Assembly: GCF_023349185.1 (NCBI RefSeq)
Contig: NZ_JAKIKY010000019.1
Span: 1 to 64,000, forward strand
Length of the DNA stretch: 64,000 bases
Direction of reading: 5' to 3'
Source: Shewanella aquimarina
GTDB lineage: Bacteria > Pseudomonadota > Gammaproteobacteria > Enterobacterales > Shewanellaceae
Part shown: positions 51,322 to 60,784 of the stretch, piece after piece
Position numbering within the stretch: the first letter of the stretch is position 1
Layout of the letters: each line of letters starts with the position of its first letter
Position numbers and translations under genes: made by a program
The notes under the pieces: generated by a model
What the model was told of the DNA's origin: nothing
What the model saw: only the letters and a program-made list of their open reading frames with translations
Database searches by the model: none

Positions 51322-54183
51322 ATGAAGAGACAGTATTATGCCGGTGCGTTGTCCGCATTGAGCTTCTCCCTCCTGCTGATTGGCGCGCCGGCAAATGCCG
51401 CCCCGATCACCATGAAGGAAGTGACTGGCGTGGCCGACGCCGGGGTGATTAACGAGCAGCAGATCCTTTATTGGCTGGTGAAGCGTGGTGAGTTGGCCAG
51501 TGATGCCAGCGAGGCGGAGAAGCGCGCCGCGATTAAGGCCTACACCCAGAGAGCCAAGGGCTATCAGGAAAAAGGTGGCCAGGTTCAGGCCAAGCTGGAA
51601 TCTCAGCAGAGTATGCGTCAGAAGGCCCAGCAGAAGGCGCGGGTGATGTCCTTCGTGACGCCCCAGGCCGACGCAGATGTGACTAAGACGGTGAAGGTAC
51701 TGGGTGTACTGATCGACTTTCCCGATCTGCCCCATGACAACAACCGCCTGACAGCCGCCGATACGCCCATGTATTACTCGAGCTACCCTGTCGCCCACTA
51801 TCAGGATCTCATGTTCTCGACGACCGGCTTTGCCGGCCCACAGGGGCAGAACCTGTTGACCGGATATCAATACTATCAGGCGGAGTCCGGCGGAAGCTTC
51901 TATTTCACCGGTAAGGTCTATGGCTGGTATACCGCCAACCAAAACGCGGCCTATTACGGGCAGAATGACCCCAACAACGACGATGACGACAAGGCGGTTC
52001 CCGAGTTGGTGAAAGAGGCGGTGACCCAGGCACTGGCCAGCATGACGCCCAGCGAAATCGCCTCGTTCGACGTGGAAGACCCTTATGATCTCGACGGCGA
52101 TGGCAATCTCAATGAGGCCGACGGCGACATAGACCATGTGATGCTGTTTCACTCCAGCATAGGCGAAGAGGCCGGTGGTGGCGTCTTGGGTGATGATGCC
52201 ATCTGGTCGCACCGCTACTTTGTTTATGAGGGTAACTCGCCTGGCTATGAGATCCCCGGCACAGGCAAGAAGGTGTTTGGCTACACGGTTCAGCCCATAG
52301 ATGCGGCCGCCGGTGTGGTTGTTCATGAGTTTGGCCACGATCTCGGCCTGCCCGATGAGTACGACACCAGCAACAGCGGCGACGGTTCGCCCGTGGGCTC
52401 CTGGTCTATCATGTCTGGCGGTAGCTGGACCGGGGATATCCCTGGCAGCCAGCCAACAGGCTTTAGTCCCTATGCCCGCTCTTACCTGCAAAACAAGTAT
52501 AAGGGCAAGTGGATCAACGAGACTCAGGTGGATCTGGCCGCTATCCCAACGGGTGGCCAGGAGGTACAGCTGGCCGAGGCCGTCAATGCCAACCTGGTGA
52601 ACCAGATCTCCATTCCTCTGCCTTCGGACAATATTCCCTTCAAGCAGCCCTATGCCGGCAGCTATCAGTACTATTCGGGTCAGGGTAATCTGCTGAGCAC
52701 TGCGGCCTCCTTTAGCCTGGATTTCCCGGCGAGCAGCAGTCTAACCCTGAAGATGAAGGCACACTGGAGCATAGAGACAGATTATGATTATGTGCAGGTG
52801 AAGGTGGGCGATGTGGCCTTAGCCGGTAATCACACCAAGGCCAGCAACATCATCAATAACGCTAAGAACATCATCACGGGTAAGTCTTCTGATGTGGCGG
52901 GTGCCGAAGGCGCCGATTCCTGGGTGGAGCTAAGCTTCGACCTCAGTGCCTATGCTGGCAGCAGCGATCGTCAGATCAGCATCGTCTACTTCACCGATGA
53001 GGCGGTGGGCGACTATGGTTTCGTATTCGATGAGCTTAAGGTGCTCGACGGTGAGTCGGTTATCTACAGCGACGGCGCCGAGGAGCCAAATACCATGGCG
53101 CTCAACGGTGGCTTTGCCAGAATCGATAACACCCGTCCGGGCAAGCCGCGTCGCTACCTGGTGCAGCTGCGCAGCTACAACGGCGTCGATGCCGGATTGA
53201 AGAGTCATGCCTACGAGCCGGGTGTCTTGCTCTGGTTGGAGAACTTCAACGAGTCCGACAACAACTCCAGCAAGCACCCAGGCAGTGGCCTGATCGGCGT
53301 AGTCGATGCCGATCAGGACTTGATCGGCACCAATGGCACGGCGACTCAGATCCGCGATGCCACCTTTAGCCTGTATAACCAATCCACCTATTTTGGTGAC
53401 AATCATCTGGCGGGCAACAGCCTGTTTGATGACAGCCAGGACTATAGTGCGCCACTCAAGCCGCAGGCGGGCATCATACTGCCTGAGCTGGGCCTGACTA
53501 TGGAGGTCGTGACTCAGAGCCAGGATTCCAGCAGCGCCAAGGTACGCTTCGAGTATTCGGGCACTGTGACGCCTCCGCCAGCGCCAGAGGCATTGAGTGC
53601 TTCGATAGCTAAGACACAAGAGGGTGCGAGCGTTAGCTTCAGTGCCAATGTGAGCGGTGGTGATGGTAACTATCAGTATGCCTGGGCCTTCGGTGTCAGC
53701 GGTGCAGGGAGTACCTTAGCGGCGCCTACTTATGTGTATCAGGCATCGGGCACCTATCAGGTAACCCTGACGGTGACAGATGGCGCGGGTGAGTCGGTGA
53801 CGGCCAATACTCAGGTGGCTGTGGTGATCAAGCCTGTGGCCGACTTTAGCTATAAGGCCAGCGACTTGACCGTGACCTTCAGCAACCTGTCGAGTCAGGG
53901 GGGAGGTACCCTGAGTTATGCCTGGAACTTCGGTGATGGGCAGACGAGCACGGCCGCCTCGCCGACACATACCTATGGCGCGGCGGGTAGCTATACAGTG
54001 ACTTTGACGGTAACCGATGAGGCCAATAATCAGGCGAGTAAGTGCCTGACGCTGACGGTGACTGCTCCCGTGGTGCAGCCGCCAGTTGTTCAGCCGGAGA
54101 CCAAGCAGGATTCGGGTGGTGGTAGTCTGGGTTGGATCAGCCTGTCATTGCTGATGCTGCTGGGACTGCGCCGCAGAAGCTAA
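51322..54183 (+). CDS. secreted M6-family metalloprotease with PKD domains and GlyGly-CTERM
   Basis: A 953-residue protease of the immune-inhibitor-A (M6) family. A signal peptide (LSALSFSLLLIGAPANAA) and a propeptide (about 25-120) lead to the catalytic domain. The zinc motif HEFGHDLGLPDEYD starts at His335, with Glu336 as catalytic base. A beta-sandwich region (about 425-750) and two PKD-like domains (about 755-840 and 845-920) follow. The end, GGGSLGWISLSLLMLLGLRRRS, is a GlyGly-CTERM sorting tag, normally processed by rhombosortase after type II secretion. It should be released or surface-held and degrade extracellular protein. Confidence 0.93.
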   Translation: MKRQYYAGALSALSFSLLLIGAPANAAPITMKEVTGVADAGVINEQQILYWLVKRGELASDASEAEKRAAIKAYTQRAKGYQEKGGQVQAKLESQQSMRQKAQQKARVMSFVTPQADADVTKTVKVLGVLIDFPDLPHDNNRLTAADTPMYYSSYPVAHYQDLMFSTTGFAGPQGQNLLTGYQYYQAESGGSFYFTGKVYGWYTANQNAAYYGQNDPNNDDDDKAVPELVKEAVTQALASMTPSEIASFDVEDPYDLDGDGNLNEADGDIDHVMLFHSSIGEEAGGGVLGDDAIWSHRYFVYEGNSPGYEIPGTGKKVFGYTVQPIDAAAGVVVHEFGHDLGLPDEYDTSNSGDGSPVGSWSIMSGGSWTGDIPGSQPTGFSPYARSYLQNKYKGKWINETQVDLAAIPTGGQEVQLAEAVNANLVNQISIPLPSDNIPFKQPYAGSYQYYSGQGNLLSTAASFSLDFPASSSLTLKMKAHWSIETDYDYVQVKVGDVALAGNHTKASNIINNAKNIITGKSSDVAGAEGADSWVELSFDLSAYAGSSDRQISIVYFTDEAVGDYGFVFDELKVLDGESVIYSDGAEEPNTMALNGGFARIDNTRPGKPRRYLVQLRSYNGVDAGLKSHAYEPGVLLWLENFNESDNNSSKHPGSGLIGVVDADQDLIGTNGTATQIRDATFSLYNQSTYFGDNHLAGNSLFDDSQDYSAPLKPQAGIILPELGLTMEVVTQSQDSSSAKVRFEYSGTVTPPPAPEALSASIAKTQEGASVSFSANVSGGDGNYQYAWAFGVSGAGSTLAAPTYVYQASGTYQVTLTVTDGAGESVTANTQVAVVIKPVADFSYKASDLTVTFSNLSSQGGGTLSYAWNFGDGQTSTAASPTHTYGAAGSYTVTLTVTDEANNQASKCLTLTVTAPVVQPPVVQPETKQDSGGGSLGWISLSLLMLLGLRRRS

Positions 54184-54185
54184 AC

Positions 54186-54216
54186 AAAAAAACGCCTCTT
54201 TAAGAGGCGTTTTTTT
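54186..54216. terminator. bidirectional terminator of the M6 protease and ubiC genes
   Basis: Perfect inverted repeat AAAAAACGCCTCTT/AAGAGGCGTTTTTT, 2 bases after the M6 stop. It overlaps the ubiC stop codon, with an A-run and T-run that serve both strands. Confidence 0.93.
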
Positions 54217-54781
54217 ATGCCAGCTTGTCGATAAGCTCGCGAGCCTGAGGCAGGAAGATCTCGCTGACGATCAGCTGCTGATCCCCATGGCTGAAGTAGC
54301 GTCTGCGGCCCCACAAGGGATGGTGACTCTCCTGTTCCAGCGAATCGATCAGTTTGGCGAGGGAGTCGCAGGCGGTAAACTCGCCGACCTCTATCTTGCC
54401 CGGAGTAAAGTCGCCACTGGTAAACAGCAGCTCGCCAAGTGGGCGGGTGCCAAGGGAGAGGAAGTTATCCTGGGCGCTGTCCATCATGGCGCCAGGCACT
54501 AAGGTACGGGCGAAAACCCAGGGAATGCCGTCGAGACAGAGGAGCACTTCTCTAATCCAGGCTTGCCCTTGGTGGGGCAATTCGCCCGGGAAGGGAGGCA
54601 GCATGGCTTCGCCTAACACCTTGACCTCAAATTGGGTGCAGTGAGACTTGAGTTTTTGGGTTAAACTACCGGAAGCTAATAGCCACTCCCTAAAAGGGCT
54701 GGGTGGCAGCTGGGGAATTTGATCCGGTGAATGCCATTGAATGGATTCACCATAGGGGAAGCTTAACCTGGTCACACTCAT
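54215..54781 (-). CDS. ubiC: chorismate--pyruvate lyase
   Basis: A 188-residue cytoplasmic enzyme that makes 4-hydroxybenzoate and pyruvate from chorismate, the first committed step of ubiquinone synthesis. FREWLLASGSLTQKLKSHC, the REVLLCLDGIPWVFARTLVP segment and LGTRPLGELLF are conserved UbiC features, as is the C-terminal LWGRRRYFSHGDQQLIVSEIFLP. ubiA is not adjacent here. Confidence 0.93.
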   Translation of the reverse strand: MSVTRLSFPYGESIQWHSPDQIPQLPPSPFREWLLASGSLTQKLKSHCTQFEVKVLGEAMLPPFPGELPHQGQAWIREVLLCLDGIPWVFARTLVPGAMMDSAQDNFLSLGTRPLGELLFTSGDFTPGKIEVGEFTACDSLAKLIDSLEQESHHPLWGRRRYFSHGDQQLIVSEIFLPQARELIDKLA

Positions 54782-54955
54782 TAAATTCTCGGTACAATAC
54801 TCAAAAACGTCAGCAGTTTATCATGACGAGGCTTTGATGTCGGTAATTAAAGCCTTGAGTACTAAAGCATCTAAGTATTGGTGCCGTTAATAAGGTATCG
54901 CCTGGCTGAAAAACGAGTGTTGACCATTAAATCATGAACGGAGTATTCGTCTAAT

Positions 54956-55363
54956 ATGAAAAACTTTGCGCTGCTGTGCCTCATGCTAGTGACCAGTGTA
55001 CTGAGCCTGGGGGCATTTGCCGAAGAGGAAGAGGTGGTCGACACCTACGCCTATTACGGTTTCGAGCCCGATATTGTGACTAATTATATCTCCAATCGTA
55101 AGAAGCTGGGGTTTGTGAAGATCAGTGTCGAACTCATGGTCAAGGTGCCGGAAGATCTGATTGTGCTTGAACATCACGACCCGCTGCTGCGCGCCGCCAT
55201 CATAGAGATCCTTGGAGCGCAGACGGAAGATAAGGTGAAATCTCTGACCGGTAAGGAGGAGATCCGCCGCGAGTGCTATGACACCCTGAATCGACTGCTG
55301 GAGCTGGAGATTGGCAAGCCGCTGATCGTCAACCTGCTGTTTACTAAATACCTGTACGATTAA
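54956..55363 (+). CDS. FliL-like exported protein outside a flagellar operon
   Basis: A 135-residue protein. A cleavable-looking signal peptide (LLCLMLVTSVLSLGAFAEEEE) replaces the usual short cytoplasmic tail and membrane anchor of FliL. The body follows the FliL periplasmic domain: KLGFVKISVELMVKVPEDLIVLEHHDPLLRAAIIEILG, then LTGKEEIRRECYDTLNRLLELEIGKPLIVNLLFTKYLYD. FliL modulates flagellar stator function. No flagellar genes are near, so this is a stand-alone paralogue with an unproven role. rlmF follows closely on the same strand. Confidence 0.82.
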   Translation: MKNFALLCLMLVTSVLSLGAFAEEEEVVDTYAYYGFEPDIVTNYISNRKKLGFVKISVELMVKVPEDLIVLEHHDPLLRAAIIEILGAQTEDKVKSLTGKEEIRRECYDTLNRLLELEIGKPLIVNLLFTKYLYD

Positions 55364-55408
55364 TGCTTTATGGGCTGCATGCTATTGCGTGCAGCCGGGA
55401 TCCCCTTC

Positions 55409-56584
55409 ATGACCCAGTCTCCCAAGCCCCCGCGCCCCGGTGCAAGAAAGTCTGCCTCTCAAGCGTCACCATCTAGGCCTGCTAAGGCATCAAAGGCAGC
55501 TAAGCCGTCTAACTCAGTTAAGGCATCAAAGCCAAAGCAAAAAACAAAGCCCACATCAGGTAAGACGCCTCGTCAGCCCAAGGGGCTACATGAGCGAAAC
55601 CTACACGCCGAGGGTTATGACTTTAACGCGCTGATGAAAGCCACGCCGGCGCTTAAGCCCTATGTGCGCCCTAACCCCTATGGCAACCTGTCGATTGACT
55701 TTGCCGACCCCAAGGCGGTGAAACAGCTCAACCTGGCGCTGCTCAGGTTGCATTATGGGCTGAGCTATTGGGATATACCCGAGGGGTTTCTCTGCCCGCC
55801 GATTCCGGGCCGTGTGGACTATCTGCACTATCTAGCGGATCTGCTGGCCGAGTCCGTCCCTGCGCGTAAAGGCGCTAAGCCTAACGAGGCTAAGATGGCT
55901 AACGTGGCTAATGCGACGAAAGTGCCCAAGGGAGAGCGGGTGGTCGCCCTGGACATAGGCACAGGTGCCAATGGCATCTATCCCCTGCTGGGGCATCAGG
56001 TCTATGGCTGGCGTTTCGTGGCCAGTGATATCGACCCAGTGTCTCTTGCGAACGTTGGTGAAATCATCGCAAATAATCCGCAACTGGCGGGCAAGTTGAG
56101 CCTGCGCCGGCAGTCAGACCCAAAACAGATTTTTACCGGTATCATCACGGCCGAGGACAGGTTCGATCTGACCCTATGTAATCCCCCCTTTCATGCCTCT
56201 TTGGCGGAGGCGAGCAGAGGCAGCGAGCGCAAGCTGAAGAACCTGGCAGCCAACAAGCGAGCCAAGGGACATGAGGTCGCGAAGGGGCAGGAGAAGCTCA
56301 ACTTCGGCGGTCAGAAGGCGGAGCTCTGGTGCGAAGGTGGCGAACTCGCTTTTCTTAGCCAGATGATCCGCGAGAGCCGGGAGTTCGGCTCGCAGTGCCT
56401 CTGGTTTACTTCCTTGGTGTCGAAGAAGGAAAACCTCAAACCCTGCTATCGTCTGCTGGAGCAGGTAGGCGCCAAGCGGGTAGAAACGTTGGAGATGGCC
56501 CAGGGCAACAAGCTGACCCGGGTGCTGGCCTGGACCTTCCTAACGCCTGAGCAGCATCGCCTCTGGAGTCAGTATCGCGTTTAG
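55409..56584 (+). CDS. rlmF: 23S rRNA (adenine(1618)-N(6))-methyltransferase
   Basis: A SAM-dependent methyltransferase of about 391 residues that methylates A1618 of 23S rRNA. The conserved body begins about residue 55 with GLHERNLHAEGYDFNALM, then ADPKAVKQLNLALLRLHYG and WDIPEGFLCPPIPGRVDYLHYLADLL. ALDIGTGANGIYPLLG is the SAM site, and TLCNPPFHASLAEA holds the catalytic NPPF. A Lys/Ala/Ser/Pro-rich N-terminal extension (about 45 residues) is longer than in E. coli. An ATG at 55370 is an alternative start. A second Ala/Asn/Lys-rich insertion follows the LADLLAES segment. Confidence 0.92.
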   Translation: MTQSPKPPRPGARKSASQASPSRPAKASKAAKPSNSVKASKPKQKTKPTSGKTPRQPKGLHERNLHAEGYDFNALMKATPALKPYVRPNPYGNLSIDFADPKAVKQLNLALLRLHYGLSYWDIPEGFLCPPIPGRVDYLHYLADLLAESVPARKGAKPNEAKMANVANATKVPKGERVVALDIGTGANGIYPLLGHQVYGWRFVASDIDPVSLANVGEIIANNPQLAGKLSLRRQSDPKQIFTGIITAEDRFDLTLCNPPFHASLAEASRGSERKLKNLAANKRAKGHEVAKGQEKLNFGGQKAELWCEGGELAFLSQMIRESREFGSQCLWFTSLVSKKENLKPCYRLLEQVGAKRVETLEMAQGNKLTRVLAWTFLTPEQHRLWSQYRV

Positions 56585-56607
56585 TCGAGCTCTAGGCGCT
56601 AGTTTGT

Positions 56608-58050
56608 TTAGTACTTCCAGAAGTTAGGGTGGAATAGCACCGCTACCGTCAAGATCTCCAGACGTCCCAGCAGCATGCCGATGGCCAGCGACCACTTGGC
56701 GATGTCCGGCAGGCTGGAGAAGTTCCCCGCCGGGCCGATGACTGGCCCAAGCCCAGGGCCCACATTGGTCACCGCGGTGACGGCACCGGTAAAGCTGGTA
56801 GTGGGATCGAGTCCGGTCGACACCAAGATCACCGACAAGAGCACTATCACCAGCATAAACAGCAGGATGAAGGTGACTAGGGAGCGCACGATATCTTCGG
56901 TAATTGGCCTACCGTTGTAGCGCTCCTTGAAGATGCCGTTAGGGTGGAACTGCTGTTTTAGCTGCTCGCGCATGATGGCGATGGCGATCTGGAAGCGGAA
57001 TATCTTGATTCCCCCCGAAGTCGAACCCGAACAGCTGCCGGCAAACATCAAGAAGAGGAAGGCCACGTTGGCTACCGCGCCCCAGGAGGTATAGTCGGTG
57101 AGGCCATAGCCAGTGGTTGTGACCACTGAGACCACGTTAAAGCTGGCCAGGCGAAGGGCGTCTGCCGCTGTCATGTCGTGTCCATGGTAGAGCCAGAAGG
57201 CCAGGCTGCAGGAGACGAATGCCAGGAAGACGAGATAACCCTTCACCTGAGCATCGTCCCAGATCCGCAGCGACTTCTGCGACAGGCTATGAACGAACAT
57301 CAACAGGGGTAAGCCGCCGGCCGCCATGAAGAGGGTACCGACCCAGTGGGCGGGCTTGGAGAAGGCTGCCATTGAGCTGTCAGAGGTGGAGTAACCGCCG
57401 GTCGAGAGTGTGGTCATGGCATGGTTGATCGCCTGAAACCAGGTCATGCCTGCCAGGTGGTAGGCCAGACCACAGGCTATCGTCAGCAGAATATAGACAT
57501 AGAAGAGGTGCTTGGCCATGTCTTGGGTGCGGGGCACGGCCTTGTCGCTCCAGTCGGAGGACTCGGTGCGAAATAGCCGCATGCCACCCACGTTGAGGAA
57601 GGGCAGAATGGCTACCGCCATCACGATAAAGCCGATTCCCCCCAGCCACTGCAACAGGGAGCGCCAGATCAGGATGCTGTGATCCATGGTATCTAGGCCG
57701 GACAACACGGTAGAGCCCGTGGTGGTGATCCCCGACATGGTCTCGAAGAAGGCGTCCGTGTAGTTGATGCCGTGATACAGGGTAAAGGGCATGGCGGCAA
57801 ACAGGCTGACGATAAACCAGGTTAAACTGGTGAGCAGAAACATGTCGCGGATATTGAGGCGGATGTTCTCGCTCTGTCCCTGATGCATGCAGGCGCTGGC
57901 ACAGGTGCCGGTGACCAGCGAGGCGATCATGAAGGCGCCCACCGTCTCCTCGCCATAGAGTAGGGCGAAGAGCAGCGGAATAAACATAAAGGCAGTCAGG
58001 GTCGACAGGAACACGCCTAATATGAAGAGTAGCGGCCGAAAATTTAGCAT
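56608..58050 (-). CDS. trkH: TrkH-family potassium uptake membrane subunit
   Basis: A 480-residue inner-membrane K+ channel subunit that works with the cytoplasmic gating protein TrkA. Four pore-loop repeats are visible, for example SGITTTGSTVLSGLD, TLSTGGYSTSD, VSVVTTTGYGLTDY and AVTAVTNVGPGLG. FAGSCSGSTSGGIKIFRFQIA is also conserved. It follows trkA by 30 bases on the same strand and ends the leftward def-fmt-rsmB-trkA-trkH run. Confidence 0.95.
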   Translation of the reverse strand: MLNFRPLLFILGVFLSTLTAFMFIPLLFALLYGEETVGAFMIASLVTGTCASACMHQGQSENIRLNIRDMFLLTSLTWFIVSLFAAMPFTLYHGINYTDAFFETMSGITTTGSTVLSGLDTMDHSILIWRSLLQWLGGIGFIVMAVAILPFLNVGGMRLFRTESSDWSDKAVPRTQDMAKHLFYVYILLTIACGLAYHLAGMTWFQAINHAMTTLSTGGYSTSDSSMAAFSKPAHWVGTLFMAAGGLPLLMFVHSLSQKSLRIWDDAQVKGYLVFLAFVSCSLAFWLYHGHDMTAADALRLASFNVVSVVTTTGYGLTDYTSWGAVANVAFLFLMFAGSCSGSTSGGIKIFRFQIAIAIMREQLKQQFHPNGIFKERYNGRPITEDIVRSLVTFILLFMLVIVLLSVILVSTGLDPTTSFTGAVTAVTNVGPGLGPVIGPAGNFSSLPDIAKWSLAIGMLLGRLEILTVAVLFHPNFWKY

Positions 58051-58080
58051 CGCGAATTTAGTCTTTGCTTCTCGAGTGGC

Positions 58081-59490
58081 TTAGAAGAAGAATGCACTAG
58101 GCTGGAACAGCTTTTCAACTTCACCGATAAATTTCTTGTTCACCAGGAATAGGATCACATGGTCGCCCTGTTCGATGACCGTCTTATCGTGGGCCATCAG
58201 CACCTCGTCGTCGCGGACGATGGCGCCAATAGTGGTGCCGGGTGGCAGCTTGATCTCGCTGATCTGCTTGCCCACCACCTTAGAAGTGCTTGGGTCGCCA
58301 TGGGCGATGGCTTCGATCGCCTCGGCGGCGCCGCGTCTTAATGAGTAGACGTTACAGATATCCCCCTGACGGATATGGGTCAGTAGCGCCGATATGGTCG
58401 CCTGTTGCGGCGAGATGGCGATATCGATATTGGCTTCTTGGACGATATCCACATAGGCTTCGCGTTGGATCAACACCATCACCTTCTTGGCACCCATACG
58501 CTTGGCTAGCAGGGCGGCCATGATGTTGGCCTCATCGTCGTTGGTCACCGCGATAAACACGTCGGTCTGGTCGATATGCTCTTCGAGCAGCAGCTCCTGA
58601 TCTGAGGCGTCACCGCAAAACACAGTGGTATTTTCCAGCTTCTCCGACAGCGCCTCGGCGCGATCCTGCCTGTGTTCGATCAGCTTGACCGCATGATTGC
58701 GCTGCAGCTGCTTGGCCAGCCCCAGGCCTATGTTACCGCCCCCGGCGATCATGATATTGCGGTAGGTGTTATCTAGCTTCTGCATCTCACTCATCACGGC
58801 GCGCACGTGGCGACTATCGGCAACGAAGAACACCTCGTCGTCGGCCTCTATGATGGTGGTGCCTCTGGGCATGATGGGACGGCCCTGTCTGAAGATGGCC
58901 GCCACACGTGTGTCGATATTGGGCATATGTTCGCGCAGTGCGGCCAGGGCGTTACCCACTAGCGGGCCGCCATAATAGGCGCGCACCGCCACCAGGCTGA
59001 GGCGTCCCTCGGCAAATTCCAGTACCTGCAGGGCGCCAGGGTATTCCACCAGGCGACGAATATAGGCGGTCACCAGCTGCTCGGGGGCGATCAACTCATC
59101 TATGATGAAGCCGCCGCGAGGACGGTTTTCGCTCTGCTTGGTCTCGCTGTCGATAAACAGCTTGTCACGCAGGGCCAGATACTGCTCCGAGCGGATTCGG
59201 GCGATCTTGGTGGGGGTGCCATAGAGGGAGAAGGCAATTTGGCAGGCGGCCATGTTGCACTCGTCGCTGTTGGTAACAGCAATTAACATATCGGCGTCTT
59301 CGGCGCCGGCATCCTTGAGGACACCAGGGTGAGCACCGTGGCCCAGCACTACACGCAAGTCATACTTGTCTTGCAGCGAGCGTAGCCTGTCGCGGTCATT
59401 ATCGACTATGGTGATGTCATTGTTTTCACCCACCAGGTTTTCCGCCAATGTGCCGCCGACCTGACCCGCGCCTAATATGATAATTTTCAT
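58081..59490 (-). CDS. trkA: TrkA, K+ transport gating protein
   Basis: A 469-residue cytoplasmic regulator with two tandem RCK units, each an NAD-binding Rossmann domain plus a C-terminal TrkA-C domain. The first binding motif is MKIIILGAGQVGGTLAENL and the second IMIAGGGNIGLGLAKQL (near residue 235). It gates TrkH in response to nucleotides. Slightly longer than the 458-residue E. coli protein at the C-terminus. It lies 10 bases after rsmB and 30 bases before trkH. Confidence 0.96.
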   Translation of the reverse strand: MKIIILGAGQVGGTLAENLVGENNDITIVDNDRDRLRSLQDKYDLRVVLGHGAHPGVLKDAGAEDADMLIAVTNSDECNMAACQIAFSLYGTPTKIARIRSEQYLALRDKLFIDSETKQSENRPRGGFIIDELIAPEQLVTAYIRRLVEYPGALQVLEFAEGRLSLVAVRAYYGGPLVGNALAALREHMPNIDTRVAAIFRQGRPIMPRGTTIIEADDEVFFVADSRHVRAVMSEMQKLDNTYRNIMIAGGGNIGLGLAKQLQRNHAVKLIEHRQDRAEALSEKLENTTVFCGDASDQELLLEEHIDQTDVFIAVTNDDEANIMAALLAKRMGAKKVMVLIQREAYVDIVQEANIDIAISPQQATISALLTHIRQGDICNVYSLRRGAAEAIEAIAHGDPSTSKVVGKQISEIKLPPGTTIGAIVRDDEVLMAHDKTVIEQGDHVILFLVNKKFIGEVEKLFQPSAFFF

Positions 59491-59500
59491 AGCCTAAACT

Positions 59501-60784
59501 TTATCCCTTAACCAAGCGAGCGTAGTAAAACCCATCCATATTGTCTTGGCCTGGCGTGATCTGCCAGCCAATGTCATCGCGATTTTGTTGTTGTGCGATG
59601 GGGACCAGGGTTGCGTCTTGGGTTCTCGCTAAGAAAGCCTTGATCTGTTCGGCGTTCTCTTGCGGTAAAATTGAGCATGTAGCATACAAGAGTGTGCCAC
59701 CGGGTTTAAGCCACTGCCAGCAATGATCCAAAATTTGTGACTGCAATGTGGCTAGATCTTCGATATCGGCCTGCTTTCTGAGCCATTTGATGTCCGGGTG
59801 ACGACGAATCACACCGGTGGCCGAACAAGGCGCATCCAGCAAGATGCGGTCGAACTTATCGCCCTGCCACCAGGAGTCTATCTTGGCGGCATCACCATGC
59901 ACCAACTTGGCCTTGAGGCTTAATCTGTCGAGGTTTTGCTGTACCCGCTCCAGACGCTTGGCGTCGAAGTCTACCGCTACCAGATCGATACTGGGCTGAC
60001 TCTCCAGCAGATGACAGCTCTTGCCGCCAGGAGCGGCGCAGGCATCGAGGATCAGCTCATTTTGCTCGGGCGCCAGCAGGCTGGCGGCCCATTGCGCCGC
60101 GCCATCTTGTACCGAGGCGGCGCCATCGGCAAAGCTGGGAAGCATACCGACATCTTTCGGGCTCTCCAGCAGTATGGCGTTGTCGCTCGCCCCTGGTGTT
60201 GCGGCTATCTCCTGCTCGTCGAGTAGCGCCAGATATTGCTCTCGCGTCTGGGACAACTGATTGTTACGCAACCACATGGGTGGGCGTTGATGGCTCTGGG
60301 CGATCACCTCTTGCCAGCTATCTGGGTAGGCGGCCTTGAGGCGCTTGATCAACCAGGCTGGAGTGTTAAAGGCTAGCGTCTCATTATCTTCTGGCAGTGG
60401 TTTCTGGTTACGCTGCAGGTTGCGCAGCACACCGTTGACCACCTTGACCAGGCCCTCGAACTTGAGCTGGCGACAGGCCTCGGCGGTTTCCGAGATCGCC
60501 GCATGGCCGGGGATGCGGGTGAAATAGAGCTGATAACATCCCACGAGTAGTAGCTGATGTACGATGCGCTGCTTGCCCTTGAGTGGCTTGCTCATGCAGT
60601 CGCTCACCAGCTTATCGAGCTGGGGAAGATGACGCATCACGCCATAGCAGAGTTCGGCCAGCAGGGCCTTGTCCTTACCACTGGTGAGTCTTTGCTGCTG
60701 CTCTGGCAGGGCGACAGACAGGGAGACACCCTTCTCTAGTACCTGAAAGACGACTTTGGCGGCGAGAGCTCGCAGATTCTTCAT
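59501..60784 (-). CDS. rsmB: 16S rRNA (cytosine(967)-C(5))-methyltransferase
   Basis: A 427-residue enzyme that methylates C967 of 16S rRNA. The N-terminal NusB-like RNA-binding domain (about 1-140) contains LAELCYGVMRHLPQLD. The SAM motif LDACAAPGGKSCHLL begins near residue 247. The catalytic cysteines are in LDAPCSATGVIRRHPDIKWLR and LLYATCSILPQEN. Its ATG overlaps the fmt stop by four bases (ATGA), so it is translationally coupled. Confidence 0.96.
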   Translation of the reverse strand: MKNLRALAAKVVFQVLEKGVSLSVALPEQQQRLTSGKDKALLAELCYGVMRHLPQLDKLVSDCMSKPLKGKQRIVHQLLLVGCYQLYFTRIPGHAAISETAEACRQLKFEGLVKVVNGVLRNLQRNQKPLPEDNETLAFNTPAWLIKRLKAAYPDSWQEVIAQSHQRPPMWLRNNQLSQTREQYLALLDEQEIAATPGASDNAILLESPKDVGMLPSFADGAASVQDGAAQWAASLLAPEQNELILDACAAPGGKSCHLLESQPSIDLVAVDFDAKRLERVQQNLDRLSLKAKLVHGDAAKIDSWWQGDKFDRILLDAPCSATGVIRRHPDIKWLRKQADIEDLATLQSQILDHCWQWLKPGGTLLYATCSILPQENAEQIKAFLARTQDATLVPIAQQQNRDDIGWQITPGQDNMDGFYYARLVKG

